In this document: positions 24,648-34,073 of the stretch, piece by piece
Layout of the letters: each line of letters opens with the position of its first letter
Position numbering within the stretch: the stretch's first letter is position 1
DNA from: Bradyrhizobium mercantei
Lineage (GTDB): Bacteria; Pseudomonadota; Alphaproteobacteria; Rhizobiales; Xanthobacteraceae
DNA: 64,000 bases
Assembly (NCBI RefSeq): GCF_001982635.1
Contig: NZ_MKFI01000013.1
Location: forward strand, 36,009 to 100,008
Reading direction: 5' to 3'
Made by a program: the position numbers and the translations under genes
Notes under the pieces: model-generated
Databases searched by the model: none
What the model was told of the DNA's origin: nothing
Seen by the model: only the letters and a program-made list of their open reading frames with translations

Positions 24648-25901
24648 ATGGCGCAGCTTTCGGACGACTGCTTCGCGTTCGGCGGACCGATGATGTCGGT
24701 CGACGAGGCCGTTGCGATCATCGCCGCGCGCGTCAAGCCGGTCGGCGAGACGGAAGCCGTTGCCCTGGTGGGTGCCGACGGACGCATCCTGGCCGGCGAC
24801 GTGGCCGCGCCGCTGCCGCTGCCGCCTTTCATGAATTCCGCCGTCGACGGCTACGCGGTATCCGGCGCCGACCTGCCGGCGAGCGGCGAGCGCGCGTTGC
24901 CGGTCGCCGGGCGCGTGCAGGCGGGAGCGCCGGCGCAGCCCGCGCGGCCCGGCCAGGCCGTGCGGATCTTCACCGGTGCGCCGATGCCCGGCGGCACCGA
25001 TACCGTGTTCATGCAGGAAGACGTGCGGATCGACGATGCGGGCAACGTGGTGCTGCCGTCCGGTCTGAAGGCCGGCGCCAATGTGCGTCCCGCCGGCGAG
25101 GACATTGCGCGCGGCCATGTCGCGCTGGCGCAGGGGAGGCGGTTGCGTCCGCAGGACATCGCCGTTGCCGCCGCCTTCGGGCTGACCACCCTCGACGTGG
25201 TGCGGCGGCTGCGCGTCGGGGTGTTCTCCACCGGCGACGAACTGGCCGCGCCGGGGAGCGTGCGCACTGAGGCGCAACTATTCGATTCCAACCGCTTCAT
25301 GCTGATGGCGATGTTGCGCAGGCTCGGCTGCGAGGTCGGCGATCTCGGCATCCTGCGCGACGAGCGCGCCGGACTCGCCACGGCGCTCAAGCAGGTCGCG
25401 CAGCGCTACGATCTGATCCTGACCACCGGCGGCGTCTCGACCGGCGAGGAGGACCACGTCAAGGCCGGCATCGAACAGGCCGGCTCGCTGGTGCTGTGGC
25501 GGATGGCGATCAAGCCGGGCCGTCCGGTGGCGATGGGCATCATCGACGGCACGCCGCTGATCGGCTTGCCCGGCAATCCCGTGGCGAGCTTCGTCACTTT
25601 CGTCCATGTGGTGCGGCCGACCGTGCTGGCGCTGTCGGGCGCGGTGCCGGCTCCCTTGCTGCCGATGCCGGTTCGCGCCGCCTTCAGCTACAAGAAGAAG
25701 AGCGGGCGGCGCGAATATGTCCGCGCCTCGCTGCGCCGGGCGGCGGATGGATCGCTGGAGGCGACCAAGTTTCCCCGCGAAGGCGCCGGGCTGCTGTCGT
25801 CGCTGGTCGAGACCGACGGACTGATCGAGCTCGGCGAGCCCGTGGTGCGGGTCGAGCCGGGCGATGTGGTCGGGTTTCTCGGCTACGCTGATCTGCTGTG
25901 A
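24648..25901 (+). CDS. moeA: molybdopterin molybdotransferase MoeA
   Basis: A 417-aa enzyme that inserts molybdate (or tungstate) into molybdopterin-AMP. The domain order is typical: PPFMNSAVDGYAV near the start, FTGAPMPGGTDTVFMQED, the MPT-binding TTGGVSTGEEDHVK, and GLPGNPVASFV. AAGGAC precedes ATG 24648. It faces fdhD across a 183-bp promoter region and runs toward the formate dehydrogenase genes. Confidence 0.92.
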   Translation: MAQLSDDCFAFGGPMMSVDEAVAIIAARVKPVGETEAVALVGADGRILAGDVAAPLPLPPFMNSAVDGYAVSGADLPASGERALPVAGRVQAGAPAQPARPGQAVRIFTGAPMPGGTDTVFMQEDVRIDDAGNVVLPSGLKAGANVRPAGEDIARGHVALAQGRRLRPQDIAVAAAFGLTTLDVVRRLRVGVFSTGDELAAPGSVRTEAQLFDSNRFMLMAMLRRLGCEVGDLGILRDERAGLATALKQVAQRYDLILTTGGVSTGEEDHVKAGIEQAGSLVLWRMAIKPGRPVAMGIIDGTPLIGLPGNPVASFVTFVHVVRPTVLALSGAVPAPLLPMPVRAAFSYKKKSGRREYVRASLRRAADGSLEATKFPREGAGLLSSLVETDGLIELGEPVVRVEPGDVVGFLGYADLL

Positions 25902-26120
25902 GACCGCTGACGCGGTCAAAATCGCGCGGCAGGACGACCGCGCGGCCGTTGGTGCGATAGAGAATTCAGATCGCCCGATAGGCAAACATTAACAATGACC
26001 TGCGCGGCAACCCGACGCTCCTAGAGACGTTCTAAATCTGCTTGCCTGTGGCATGCCAGAGAATAGAGTTGGTTCAGCAAGCGCGATTTGCGCAAGAGCG
26101 GAGTTCCAAGGCGAGGTTTC

Positions 26121-27833
26121 ATGAGCGGAGACGACGTTCACAAGGTCCGCGCGTTCGAGCATCCCGGACAGGGCAGGAAGCGGGCGAAAGCCACGCCCAA
26201 GGGACGGCAGGTCGATCCCGTGTCCGCGCATGAGATCGAGGCGCTGCTCGCGAACCGGCCGAGGCAGCGCGACCTCTTGATCGAGTACCTGCATCTGATC
26301 CAGGACAAATACCATCAGATCTCGGCGGCGCATCTGGCCGCGCTCGCCGACGAGATGAAGCTGTCATTCGCCGAAGTGTTCGAGACCGCGACCTTCTACG
26401 CGCATTTCGACATCGTGAAGGAGGGCGAGCCTGACATCGCGCCGTTGACCGTGCGGGTGTGCGATTCGCTGACCTGCGCGATGCTGGGCGGCGAGAAGCT
26501 GCTGAGCGATCTTCAGTCCCGTGCCGGCCCCGGCATCCGCGTGGTGCGCGCGCCGTGCGTTGGCCGTTGTGACACGGCACCCGCGGCGGAGGTCGGCCAC
26601 AACTTCGTCGATCATGCGACCGTCACCAATGTGCTCGCGGCGGCGAAGGGCAGTGACACCCACGTGCATCTCCCCAACTATGTCGGCTACGACGCCTATG
26701 TCGCCGACGGCGGATACAGGCTGCTGACGCGGCTGCGCTCGGGCGAACTGCCGCGCGAAGACCTGCTGAAGGCGCTCGATGATGCCTCGCTGCGCGGCCT
26801 CGGCGGTGCCGGCTTTCCGACCGGACGCAAATGGCGCGCCGTGCTCGGCGAGCCCGGTCCGCGGTTGATGGCGGTCAACGGCGACGAGGGCGAGCCCGGC
26901 ACCTTCAAGGACCGCTATTATCTCGAGACCGATCCGCATCGCTTCCTCGAGGGCATGCTGATCGGCGCGCATGTGGTCGAGGCGCCCGAGATCTACATCT
27001 ATATCCGCGACGAATACCCGGCCTGCCGCGAGATCCTCGCGCGCGAAATCGCCAAGCTGCCGCCGGGGGGCCCTGTGCTGCACATGCGGCGCGGCGCCGG
27101 CGCCTATATCTGCGGCGAGGAATCCTCGCTGCTGGAATCGCTCGAGGGCAAGCGTGGCCTGCCGCGGCACAAGCCGCCATACCCGTTCCAGGTCGGGCTG
27201 TTCGGCCTGCCGACGCTGATCAACAACATCGAGACGTTGTGGTGGGTGCGCGACATCGTCGAGAAGGGCGCCGACTGGTGGAAGAGCCACGGCCGCAACG
27301 AGCGCCACGGCCTGCGCAGCTTCTCGGTGTCGGGACGCGTCAAGCATCCCGGCGTCAAGCTCGCGCCGGCCGGCATCACGTTGCGCGAACTGATCGATGA
27401 GTTCTGCGGCGGCATGGCCGACGGCCATACCTTGCAGGCCTATCTGCCGGGCGGCGCGTCCGGCGGCATCTTGCCGGCCTCGATGGACGACATCCCGCTC
27501 GATTTCGGCACGCTGGAGAAATACGGCTGCTTCATTGGCTCCGCCGCTGTCGTCGTGCTCTCGCAGACCGACGACGTCAGGGAGGCCGCGCTGAACCTGA
27601 TGAAGTTCTTCGAGGATGAGAGCTGCGGGCAATGCACGCCCTGCCGCGCCGGCACCGAGAAGGCGGCGCTGTTGATGCAGCAGCCGGTCTGGAACAAGGA
27701 ACTGCTCGACCAATTGAGCCAGGCGATGCGCGACGCGTCGATCTGCGGCCTCGGTCAGGCGGCCTCCAATCCGCTGACGTCAGTGATCAAATATTTTCCG
27801 GACGGGTTTCGTCCGCAGCAGGCCGCCGAATAG
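26121..27833 (+). CDS. NAD-dependent formate dehydrogenase beta subunit, fused FdsG-FdsB type
   Basis: A 570-aa diaphorase subunit. Residues ~30-190 are a NuoE-like [2Fe-2S] domain (Cys in CDSLTCAMLG and APCVGRCDTAP). Residues ~200-560 are NuoF-like: FMN site RGLGGAGFPTGRKW, NADH site GDEGEPGTFKDRYY, and the [4Fe-4S] motif ESCGQCTPCR with a later SICGLGQ. FdsG and FdsB are separate in the classical Fds operon; fusion as here is known from the two-subunit FDH1 of Methylobacterium. It passes electrons from FdsA to NAD. Start at 26121 behind GCGAGG. Confidence 0.9.
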   Translation: MSGDDVHKVRAFEHPGQGRKRAKATPKGRQVDPVSAHEIEALLANRPRQRDLLIEYLHLIQDKYHQISAAHLAALADEMKLSFAEVFETATFYAHFDIVKEGEPDIAPLTVRVCDSLTCAMLGGEKLLSDLQSRAGPGIRVVRAPCVGRCDTAPAAEVGHNFVDHATVTNVLAAAKGSDTHVHLPNYVGYDAYVADGGYRLLTRLRSGELPREDLLKALDDASLRGLGGAGFPTGRKWRAVLGEPGPRLMAVNGDEGEPGTFKDRYYLETDPHRFLEGMLIGAHVVEAPEIYIYIRDEYPACREILAREIAKLPPGGPVLHMRRGAGAYICGEESSLLESLEGKRGLPRHKPPYPFQVGLFGLPTLINNIETLWWVRDIVEKGADWWKSHGRNERHGLRSFSVSGRVKHPGVKLAPAGITLRELIDEFCGGMADGHTLQAYLPGGASGGILPASMDDIPLDFGTLEKYGCFIGSAAVVVLSQTDDVREAALNLMKFFEDESCGQCTPCRAGTEKAALLMQQPVWNKELLDQLSQAMRDASICGLGQAASNPLTSVIKYFPDGFRPQQAAE

Positions 27834-27869
27834 GCGGGGTCGAGCAGGCGAATTTCGACGAGGATTTGA

Positions 27870-30671
27870 ATGAGCAACCATCAGAACTCTACGCAGAAGG
27901 GTCTGGGCCCGACGATCCAGTTCGAACTCGACGGCCACCAGGTCGAAGCGCGGGCCGGCGAGACGATCTGGCAGGTCGCCAAGCGCCAGGGCACCGAGAT
28001 TCCGCATCTCTGCTATTCGCCGGCGCCGGACTACCGGCCGGACGGCAATTGCCGCGCCTGCATGGTCGAGATCGAAGGCGAACGCGTGCTGGCGGCATCC
28101 TGCAAGCGGACGCCTTCGGTCGGCATGAAGGTGAAGTCGGCCAGCCAGCGCGCGGTCGCGGCGCAGAAGATGGTGATGGAGCTGCTCGTGGCGGATCAGC
28201 CGGCGCGCGAGACCTCGCACGATCCGGATTCGAAATTCTGGCACTGGGCCGAGAAGACCGGCGTGACCGAAAGCCGCTTCCCGGCGGCCGAGCGCTGGCA
28301 ACCGGACACCAGCCATCCGGCGATGCGCGTCAATCTCGACGCCTGCATCCAGTGCGGCCTGTGCGTGCGCGCCTGCCGCGAGGTGCAGGTCAATGACGTG
28401 ATCGGCATGGCTTATCGCAATCACGATGCGAAAATCGTGTTCGACTTCGACGATCCGATGGGCGAGTCCACTTGCGTGGCTTGCGGCGAATGCGTCCAGG
28501 CCTGCCCGACCGGCGCGCTGATGCCGGCGGTCATGCTCGACGACAAGCAGACGCGCGTCACCTATCCGGATCGCGAGGTGGATTCGCTGTGCCCGTATTG
28601 CGGCGTCGGCTGCCAGGTCACCTACCAGGTCAAGGACGAGAAGGTGATCTATGCGGAAGGCCGTGATGGTCCCGCCAATCACAACCGGCTCTGCGTCAAG
28701 GGCCGTTTCGGTTTCGACTACGTCCACCACCCGAACCGCCTGACCAAGCCGCTGGTGCGGCTGCCGGGCGTCAAGAAGGATGCCAACGATCAGGTCGATC
28801 CGGCCAATCCCTACACCCATTTCCGCGAGGCTTCGTGGGAAGAGGCGCTCGATCTCGCCGCGGCGGGCTTGCGCAAGATCCGCGACGAGAAGGGCGCCAA
28901 GGCGCTCGCCGGCTTCGGCTCGGCCAAGGGCTCCAACGAAGAGGCCTATCTGTTCCAGAAGCTGGTGCGCACCGGCTTCGGCTCCAACAATGTCGACCAC
29001 TGCACGCGGCTGTGCCACGCCTCGTCGGTGGCGGCGTTGTTCGAGGGACTGAGCTCGGGTGCGGTCTCCGCACCGTTCGCGGCCGCGGCCGATGCGGAAG
29101 TGATCTGGGTGATCGGCGCCAATCCGACCGTGAACCATCCGGTCGCCGCGACCTACATCAAGAACGCTGCCAAGCGCGGCGCCAAGCTCTACGTGATGGA
29201 CCCGCGCCGGCAGACGCTGTCGCGCCATGCCACCAAGCACCTCGCATTCAAGCCGGGCAGCGACGTCGCGATGCTGAACGCGATGATCCACACCATCATC
29301 ACCGAAGGCCTGACCGACGAGCAGTACATCGCCGGCTACACCGAGGGCTACGACGATCTCAAGGCGAAGATCCAGGAGTTCACGCCGGAGCGCATGTCTC
29401 GGATCTGCGGCATTCCCGCCGAGACGCTGCGCGAGGTCGCGCGTGCCTACGCCAGTGCCAAGTCGTCGATCATCTTCTGGGGCATGGGCATCAGCCAGCA
29501 TGTCCACGGCACCGACAATGCGCGCTGCCTGATCGCGCTCGCGCTGATCACCGGCCAGGTCGGCCGCCCCGGCACCGGGCTGCATCCGTTGCGCGGGCAG
29601 AACAATGTGCAGGGTGCCTCCGATGCCGGCTTGATCCCGATGTTCCTGCCGGACTATCAGCCGGTCGGCCGTGACGACATGCGCGGCGCCTTCGAGAAGC
29701 TGTGGGGGCAGGAGCTCGATCCGGTGCGCGGGCTGACCGTCGTCGAGATCATGAACGCGATCCACGCCGGCGAAATCCACGGCATGTATGTCGAGGGCGA
29801 AAATCCCGCGATGTCCGATCCGGATCTGCAGCACGCGCGCGAGGCGCTGGCCAAGCTCGATCATCTCGTGGTGCAGGATCTGTTCGTCACCGAGACCGCG
29901 TTCCACGCCGACGTCATCCTGCCGGCCTCGGCGTTCGCCGAGAAGTCCGGCTCCTTCACCAACACCGACCGCCGCGTGCAGCTGGCGCGCGAGGTAATCA
30001 AGCCGCCGGGCGATGCCAGGCAGGATCTCTGGATCATCCAGGAGATCGGCAAGCGGATGGGCTTGCCGTGGAATTACGCCGGGCCCGGCGAGGTCTTCAC
30101 CGAGATGGCCGAGCTGATGCCGTCGCTGAAGAACATCACCTGGGAGCGGCTGCTTCGCGAGGGCGCGGTGACCTATCCGGTCGACGCTCCCGACAAGCCG
30201 GGCAACGAGATCATCTTCACCACAGGCTTCCCGACCGAGAGCGGCCGCGGCAAGATCGTGCCGGCCAAGGTGATCCCGCCGGACGAACTGCCCGACGACG
30301 AATATCCGATGGTGCTGTCGACCGGCCGCGTGCTCGAACACTGGCACACCGGCTCGATGACGCGTCGCGCCCAGGTGCTCGACCAGATCGAGCCCGAAGC
30401 CGTCGCGTTCATGACGCCAAAGGACATGCGCAAGAAGGGGCTCGCCCCCGGCGACTTCATCCGTCTCGAGACGCGCCGCGGCGCGGTCGAGGTCAAGGTC
30501 CGCGCCGACCGCGACGTGCCCGAGAACATGGTCTTCATGCCGTTCTGCTACGCGGAAGCGGCGGCGAACCTGTTGACCAACCCGGCGCTCGATCCGTTCG
30601 GCAAGATTCCGGAGTTCAAGTTCTGCGCCGTCCGCGCCGAGAAGATCGATATCCGGACTGCGGCGGAATAG
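27870..30671 (+). CDS. fdsA: NAD-dependent formate dehydrogenase alpha subunit
   Basis: A 933-aa Mo/W-bis-MGD enzyme that oxidises formate to CO2. In order: an N-terminal [2Fe-2S] plant-type domain (CYSPAPDYRPDGNCRACMVE), a His-Cys linker region, two [4Fe-4S] motifs (CIQCGLCVRAC; CVACGECVQACP), the FdhF-like [4Fe-4S] SLCPYCGVGCQVTY, and the catalytic domain with RLCHASSVA, where the Cys ligates the metal and the next His is conserved in formate dehydrogenases. Starts 37 bp after the beta subunit. No delta subunit (FdsD) gene is seen. Mo versus W cannot be decided from sequence. Confidence 0.92.
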   Translation: MSNHQNSTQKGLGPTIQFELDGHQVEARAGETIWQVAKRQGTEIPHLCYSPAPDYRPDGNCRACMVEIEGERVLAASCKRTPSVGMKVKSASQRAVAAQKMVMELLVADQPARETSHDPDSKFWHWAEKTGVTESRFPAAERWQPDTSHPAMRVNLDACIQCGLCVRACREVQVNDVIGMAYRNHDAKIVFDFDDPMGESTCVACGECVQACPTGALMPAVMLDDKQTRVTYPDREVDSLCPYCGVGCQVTYQVKDEKVIYAEGRDGPANHNRLCVKGRFGFDYVHHPNRLTKPLVRLPGVKKDANDQVDPANPYTHFREASWEEALDLAAAGLRKIRDEKGAKALAGFGSAKGSNEEAYLFQKLVRTGFGSNNVDHCTRLCHASSVAALFEGLSSGAVSAPFAAAADAEVIWVIGANPTVNHPVAATYIKNAAKRGAKLYVMDPRRQTLSRHATKHLAFKPGSDVAMLNAMIHTIITEGLTDEQYIAGYTEGYDDLKAKIQEFTPERMSRICGIPAETLREVARAYASAKSSIIFWGMGISQHVHGTDNARCLIALALITGQVGRPGTGLHPLRGQNNVQGASDAGLIPMFLPDYQPVGRDDMRGAFEKLWGQELDPVRGLTVVEIMNAIHAGEIHGMYVEGENPAMSDPDLQHAREALAKLDHLVVQDLFVTETAFHADVILPASAFAEKSGSFTNTDRRVQLAREVIKPPGDARQDLWIIQEIGKRMGLPWNYAGPGEVFTEMAELMPSLKNITWERLLREGAVTYPVDAPDKPGNEIIFTTGFPTESGRGKIVPAKVIPPDELPDDEYPMVLSTGRVLEHWHTGSMTRRAQVLDQIEPEAVAFMTPKDMRKKGLAPGDFIRLETRRGAVEVKVRADRDVPENMVFMPFCYAEAAANLLTNPALDPFGKIPEFKFCAVRAEKIDIRTAAE

Positions 30672-30690
30672 CGCTCGCCGGGACGGACAC

Positions 30691-31416
30691 GTGGAGCCGC
30701 CGCAATTGACGACGATCAAGGTCATCATCTCCGGCGGCTTCGCTGCGGTCTACCGGGAGGTGCTGCCTGAATTCGAGCGCAGCACGGGCATCGCTGTGGA
30801 AACCGGATCCGGCGCATCGGAGGGCACCGGTCCGAAAACGATCCGGCACCAGCTTGCGCACGGCACCCAGGCTGACGTGGTGATCCTCTCGCGCGAGGGG
30901 CTCAAAGGGCTGACCGAGGACGGACGGATTCGTGCGGGGTCCGAGGCCGGACTGGCGACGGCTCCCTTGGCCGCGGCGGTTCGGGCAGGCGATCCCAAGC
31001 CCGACATCGGCAACGCCATCGCCCTCAGGAAAGCCTTGATCGACGCGGGCCGGGTGGTGGCGCCGAGCAGCACCAGCGGACAGTTCGTCCGCGACAAGAT
31101 CTTCCCGAAGCTCAATCTGCCGGACACGGTGCGGCTCACCCTCGAGGCGCGAGGAACCGAAGCCGCCGCAGCGCTGAGGGCAGGCAAGGCAAATTTCTCG
31201 ATCGGGCCAACCAGCGAGTTGGTGCAAGAGACCGGCATCGATGTCGTTGGCCTGCTGCCTCCGGATCTCCAGCTCGTTCAAACCTTCACGGCCGCTGTCG
31301 TCAGCGACTCCAGATCGCCCGAAGCAGCGAGCCGCCTGATCGATTTTCTTTCCTCGGATACCGATATTCTGCGCGCGGCCATCAAGCGGGCAGGCATGGA
31401 GCGGCCGCGCGGATAA
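30691..31416 (+). CDS. ModA-like substrate-binding-domain protein without signal peptide
   Basis: A 241-aa type II periplasmic-binding-protein fold: IKVIISGGFAAVYREVLPEF, GTGPKTIRHQL, QADVVILSREGLKGL, and APSSTSGQFVRDKIF resemble ModA and related molybdate-binding proteins. It has no signal peptide (it begins MEPPQLTTIKV from a GTG behind GGACGG), so it is predicted cytosolic, unlike transport binding proteins. It starts 20 bp after fdsA, which suggests a role in metal or cofactor handling for the dehydrogenase (inference only). No permease nearby. Confidence 0.75.
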   Translation: MEPPQLTTIKVIISGGFAAVYREVLPEFERSTGIAVETGSGASEGTGPKTIRHQLAHGTQADVVILSREGLKGLTEDGRIRAGSEAGLATAPLAAAVRAGDPKPDIGNAIALRKALIDAGRVVAPSSTSGQFVRDKIFPKLNLPDTVRLTLEARGTEAAAALRAGKANFSIGPTSELVQETGIDVVGLLPPDLQLVQTFTAAVVSDSRSPEAASRLIDFLSSDTDILRAAIKRAGMERPRG

Positions 31417-31431
31417 ACCGCGGCGCGCAGC

Positions 31432-31959
31432 TCAATGATTGCCGGGTGCCACGTTGAGCGGCGCGCCACCGGTCGAAATCGGACCTGCCGGTTTTGGAGC
31501 GCGAACCGGCGGCTTTCTCGGCTTCGGCGCGGCGTGGGCGACCGGTGCCTGCGGTTGGTCGGCCGTTGCCACGGCCGGCGGTGGCACGGGGGCCGGAGCA
31601 GGGCGCTGCATCGCGTCGACCTTCGAGGTCAGGGCCGCGAGCTGGTCGACGATGCTCTTCAACTGCTCCTGCTGGTCCGCCACCGACTTGCCGAGTGCGC
31701 CGATGTCGTCCTCGAGCTTCTGCTGGGTGGCGAGCAGATCCGGCATCGCCTCCTTGTCGCCAGCGGCCGCTTTATCAGCCGGCGCGGCGTTGCCCAGCGA
31801 GGTGACCAGCGGCTCGATTTGCGGCCAAGCATAGACACCCCCGGCGCCCGCGCAGGCGAGGATGATGACAAGCAGGAACCACGGCCAGCGGCGGCGAGCG
31901 GCGGGAACCGGGCTTGACGGCGAATGGCGCTGCCACGCCTGATCGGAATCGTTGGTCAC
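31432..31959 (-). CDS. single-span membrane protein with coiled coil and Pro/Ala-rich tail
   Basis: A 175-aa protein, unrecognised. A short cytosolic N-terminus is followed by a hydrophobic segment (WPWFLLVIILACAGAGGVYAW, residues ~25-45), a likely coiled coil with Leu/Gln repeats (ATQQKLEDDIGALGKSVADQ, ~76-120), and a Pro/Ala/Lys-rich tail. The layout is that of inner-membrane scaffold proteins. The GTG start at 31959 has AGGAAG 9 bases upstream. Its start is only 2 bp from the ExoD gene's start, on the opposite strand. Confidence 0.65.
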   Translation of the reverse strand: MTNDSDQAWQRHSPSSPVPAARRRWPWFLLVIILACAGAGGVYAWPQIEPLVTSLGNAAPADKAAAGDKEAMPDLLATQQKLEDDIGALGKSVADQQEQLKSIVDQLAALTSKVDAMQRPAPAPVPPPAVATADQPQAPVAHAAPKPRKPPVRAPKPAGPISTGGAPLNVAPGNH

Positions 31960-31961
31960 CC

Positions 31962-32636
31962 ATGCTTCCTAGTCTGCTTCGGCAGCTGTTGCAATCGATG
32001 CCGAGTCTGACCAACTTGGCTGGTATGTCCCCGTCGTCCGGAGCCCCATTGGCGCCCACCCACACGTCCCAACTTCTTGAGGAACTCGTCGCTCAAGCAC
32101 CGGACGGCCCCGTCGATCTCGAATGGCTCCTCAGCAACCTGGACAAGCGCTCGTTCGGTCTTCTCCTGCTGCTGCTCGGGCTCCTGGTCATCATTCCGGG
32201 CGTTGCGACGATCGCGACGCTGGCGCTGCTGTTTCCGGCGGTCGAGATGATGCTTGGCCACAGCGCGCCGTCGTTTCCGCAGTTCGTGTCGAAGCGACAG
32301 TTCGACTTCAAGCGCTTCAAGCGGTTCACCGTGCGGGTGCGCCCGATGCTCCAGGCGATCGAGCGCCTCAGCCGGCCGCGCTGGGACGCGCGTCGCGACG
32401 TGATCGACCGTCTCGTCGGATTGGTCGTCTTCCTGCTGGCCTTCTCGGCAGGCTGGCCGCTGCCGCTGGTCAACGTCATTCCCGGAGTGGTGGTCGTCCT
32501 GATCGCGATCGCGTATTTGCAGGAGGACGGTCTGTTGCTGACCATTGCGATGGCGGCTGCGCTGATCTGCCTCCTTGGGCTCGGATGGACGCTGTGGGCA
32601 TCGTTTGGCGCCGTGATGGGCTGGATGGGGCTGTGA
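31962..32636 (+). CDS. ExoD-like exopolysaccharide-associated membrane protein
   Basis: A 224-aa membrane protein: an N-terminal soluble part, then hydrophobic segments at roughly 65-95, 145-168, 170-190 and 195-220. The pattern GLLLLLLGLLVIIPGVATIA followed by LPLVNVIPGVVVVLIAIAYL with polar helices between is that of ExoD-like proteins, first noted in rhizobial exopolysaccharide mutants; the molecular role is unknown. The ATG at 31962 is taken; later ATGs at 31998 and 32025 are possible. It is back to back with the gene on the other strand. Confidence 0.72.
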   Translation: MLPSLLRQLLQSMPSLTNLAGMSPSSGAPLAPTHTSQLLEELVAQAPDGPVDLEWLLSNLDKRSFGLLLLLLGLLVIIPGVATIATLALLFPAVEMMLGHSAPSFPQFVSKRQFDFKRFKRFTVRVRPMLQAIERLSRPRWDARRDVIDRLVGLVVFLLAFSAGWPLPLVNVIPGVVVVLIAIAYLQEDGLLLTIAMAAALICLLGLGWTLWASFGAVMGWMGL

Positions 32637-32748
32637 CGTTCGACGACGCGTGCCCAAGGGCGCGCTGGTCCCGCGCAGAGCGGGTTGTTGCATTGGCGGG
32701 TCGTCTCGGCGATCGACATCCCGACCGCAGCTGAATGGCGGTCCCAGG

Positions 32749-33462
32749 TCAGGCCAGGCTGGGCCAGCCGGGATCCCGGTGGAAGGAGTGTAGCGTAAGC
32801 GACTTGCCGGCCGTGACGAAATCGCGTTCGCAGACCGTCGGAAGCCCGCCATCATGCTGATTGCCGCCGAGGATCCGGATGCGACCTCCTGATGCCGGGC
32901 CAGCATAGAAACCGACATGGCCGAGAGTCGGCGTAGAGTTGTTCTGGAAAACAGCGATGTCGCCGACTTGAGGCGCGGCCGTGGTCGTCATCCAGTTCCG
33001 AAAGCTGCTTGAACGAGCGTCGTCGGTTCGGGCCTGCTGTGCGCGCAGCAGGCACCAATTGGCGAACGCCGCGCACCACCAGGTCTCGTCGCCATTGGTT
33101 TGCTGCAGCCGCGTCGCCTGCGTAAAGAATTTGATGATGACCGGGTTGGCCCGGCTCCGTCGACCGGGCGGAGTCTGGGTTGTCCAGTGTGATGGCTGGT
33201 TGAGGAACCACTGCGCGACGACGAACGGGTGAAGCCGCCCGGCCGGGGCGGTTGCCAGGAATGCATCCGCTTGCGAATCTTCTTCCGGCGTCGGCTCACC
33301 GGTGCCGCGTGACGACGAGCCGTCGACGCGGTGCAGAATATTCTCAATGATCTCGAAATAGAGCTCGCTCTGCGTCCAGCCCGGACGTGACTTGATCATG
33401 AGCATTGCGCCGGCGATCGTCGCCAGAACAGTGCGGCGGCTCGGCTTCCCGATGTCCAGCAT
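32749..33462 (-). CDS. Tat-exported CHAP/TIGR02594-like cysteine hydrolase
   Basis: A 237-aa protein, last gene of a four-gene exported set. The N-terminus has a twin-arginine signal (PSRRTVLATIAGAML). The body resembles DUF2272/TIGR02594 papain-like amidases: WWCAAFANWCL with the candidate catalytic Cys, VGDIAVFQ, GHVGFYAG with the candidate His, and ILGGNQHD. Related enzymes cut peptides in cell walls, so a peptidoglycan target is likely but not proven. Its ATG overlaps the stop of the preceding gene (TAATG), showing translational coupling. Confidence 0.75.
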   Translation of the reverse strand: MLDIGKPSRRTVLATIAGAMLMIKSRPGWTQSELYFEIIENILHRVDGSSSRGTGEPTPEEDSQADAFLATAPAGRLHPFVVAQWFLNQPSHWTTQTPPGRRSRANPVIIKFFTQATRLQQTNGDETWWCAAFANWCLLRAQQARTDDARSSSFRNWMTTTAAPQVGDIAVFQNNSTPTLGHVGFYAGPASGGRIRILGGNQHDGGLPTVCERDFVTAGKSLTLHSFHRDPGWPSLA

Positions 33463-34073
33463 TAGCGCTCCTCATTGAAGTTGATGGTCTTGACCATGGT
33501 CCAAAGGGCCGGGCGGGAAGGTTCGAAATCCTTCTCCACTGCCCGCAAGCTGATTTGCGTGAAACGATCGGACCGCGAGATGAACACCATCTCCTCGAAA
33601 AACGTGAAGCCGTCCTCAACAAAGGTCCAGACCGCGCTCGCCACACGGTGTCCAGGACGCGGGGTGCCGCCCCACGTCGATCTGAGTTCATATTGTCTGA
33701 TGTTTTGCGCAAGCGCGTGCTGTCGAAAATACGCCTGCCAGAACTCCCGCGCCTCCCCAGGAGGGATCGTCATCGTTGAACCATGCGGCGCGCTCTCGAC
33801 GATGATGACCGTCAGCGCGTTGACTTCATTGGTAACGATTGCATCGGCGGTGTCGGCCCTGGCTTTGACGAGCCAGTATTTGCCCATGAGCTTTTGCGTT
33901 TCGTCCGTCGTGTTGCGCATGTGGTTGACAATTCCGTCGTAGCGGAGACCGTGCCAGCCCGCCACGACCGTAAGACTCCAGTCACCGCGCATCCCGCGCA
34001 GCGTTTCAGCCGTCGCCGGTGACGCGGCAAATAACAAAGCTGCAAATAATATCCGGCGAAAGATCCTAGCCAT
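33462..34073 (-). CDS. secreted protein of unknown family in CHAT operon
   Basis: A 203-aa exported protein. Residues 1-22 are a Sec-type signal peptide (RRILFAALLFAASPATA, cleavage before ETL). The mature protein is a single domain with alternating strands, e.g. TVVAGWHGLRYDGIV, ALTVIIVES, GFTFFEEMVFIS, FTQISLRA. I do not recognise it. It overlaps the CHAT gene by 8 bp upstream and the hydrolase gene downstream, so all three are made from one message; a substrate, inhibitor or chaperone of one of the enzymes is possible. Confidence 0.75.
   Translation of the reverse strand: MARIFRRILFAALLFAASPATAETLRGMRGDWSLTVVAGWHGLRYDGIVNHMRNTTDETQKLMGKYWLVKARADTADAIVTNEVNALTVIIVESAPHGSTMTIPPGEAREFWQAYFRQHALAQNIRQYELRSTWGGTPRPGHRVASAVWTFVEDGFTFFEEMVFISRSDRFTQISLRAVEKDFEPSRPALWTMVKTINFNEER

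Noticed and set aside
24465..25277. Extended fdhD start giving a 565-aa protein
   Set aside because: The extra part is antisense to moeA; a GTG at 24464 gives a normal-length FdhD.
26049..26058. TGGCATGCCA as a sigma54 or regulator site upstream of the formate dehydrogenase
   Set aside because: No GC element at the sigma54 spacing and the 10-bp palindrome is too short to support alone.
27780..30728. A 982-codon open frame antisense to fdsA
   Set aside because: High-GC third-position bias opens long antisense frames; the translation is His/Asp/Arg-rich without domains, and the sense strand is a clear formate dehydrogenase.
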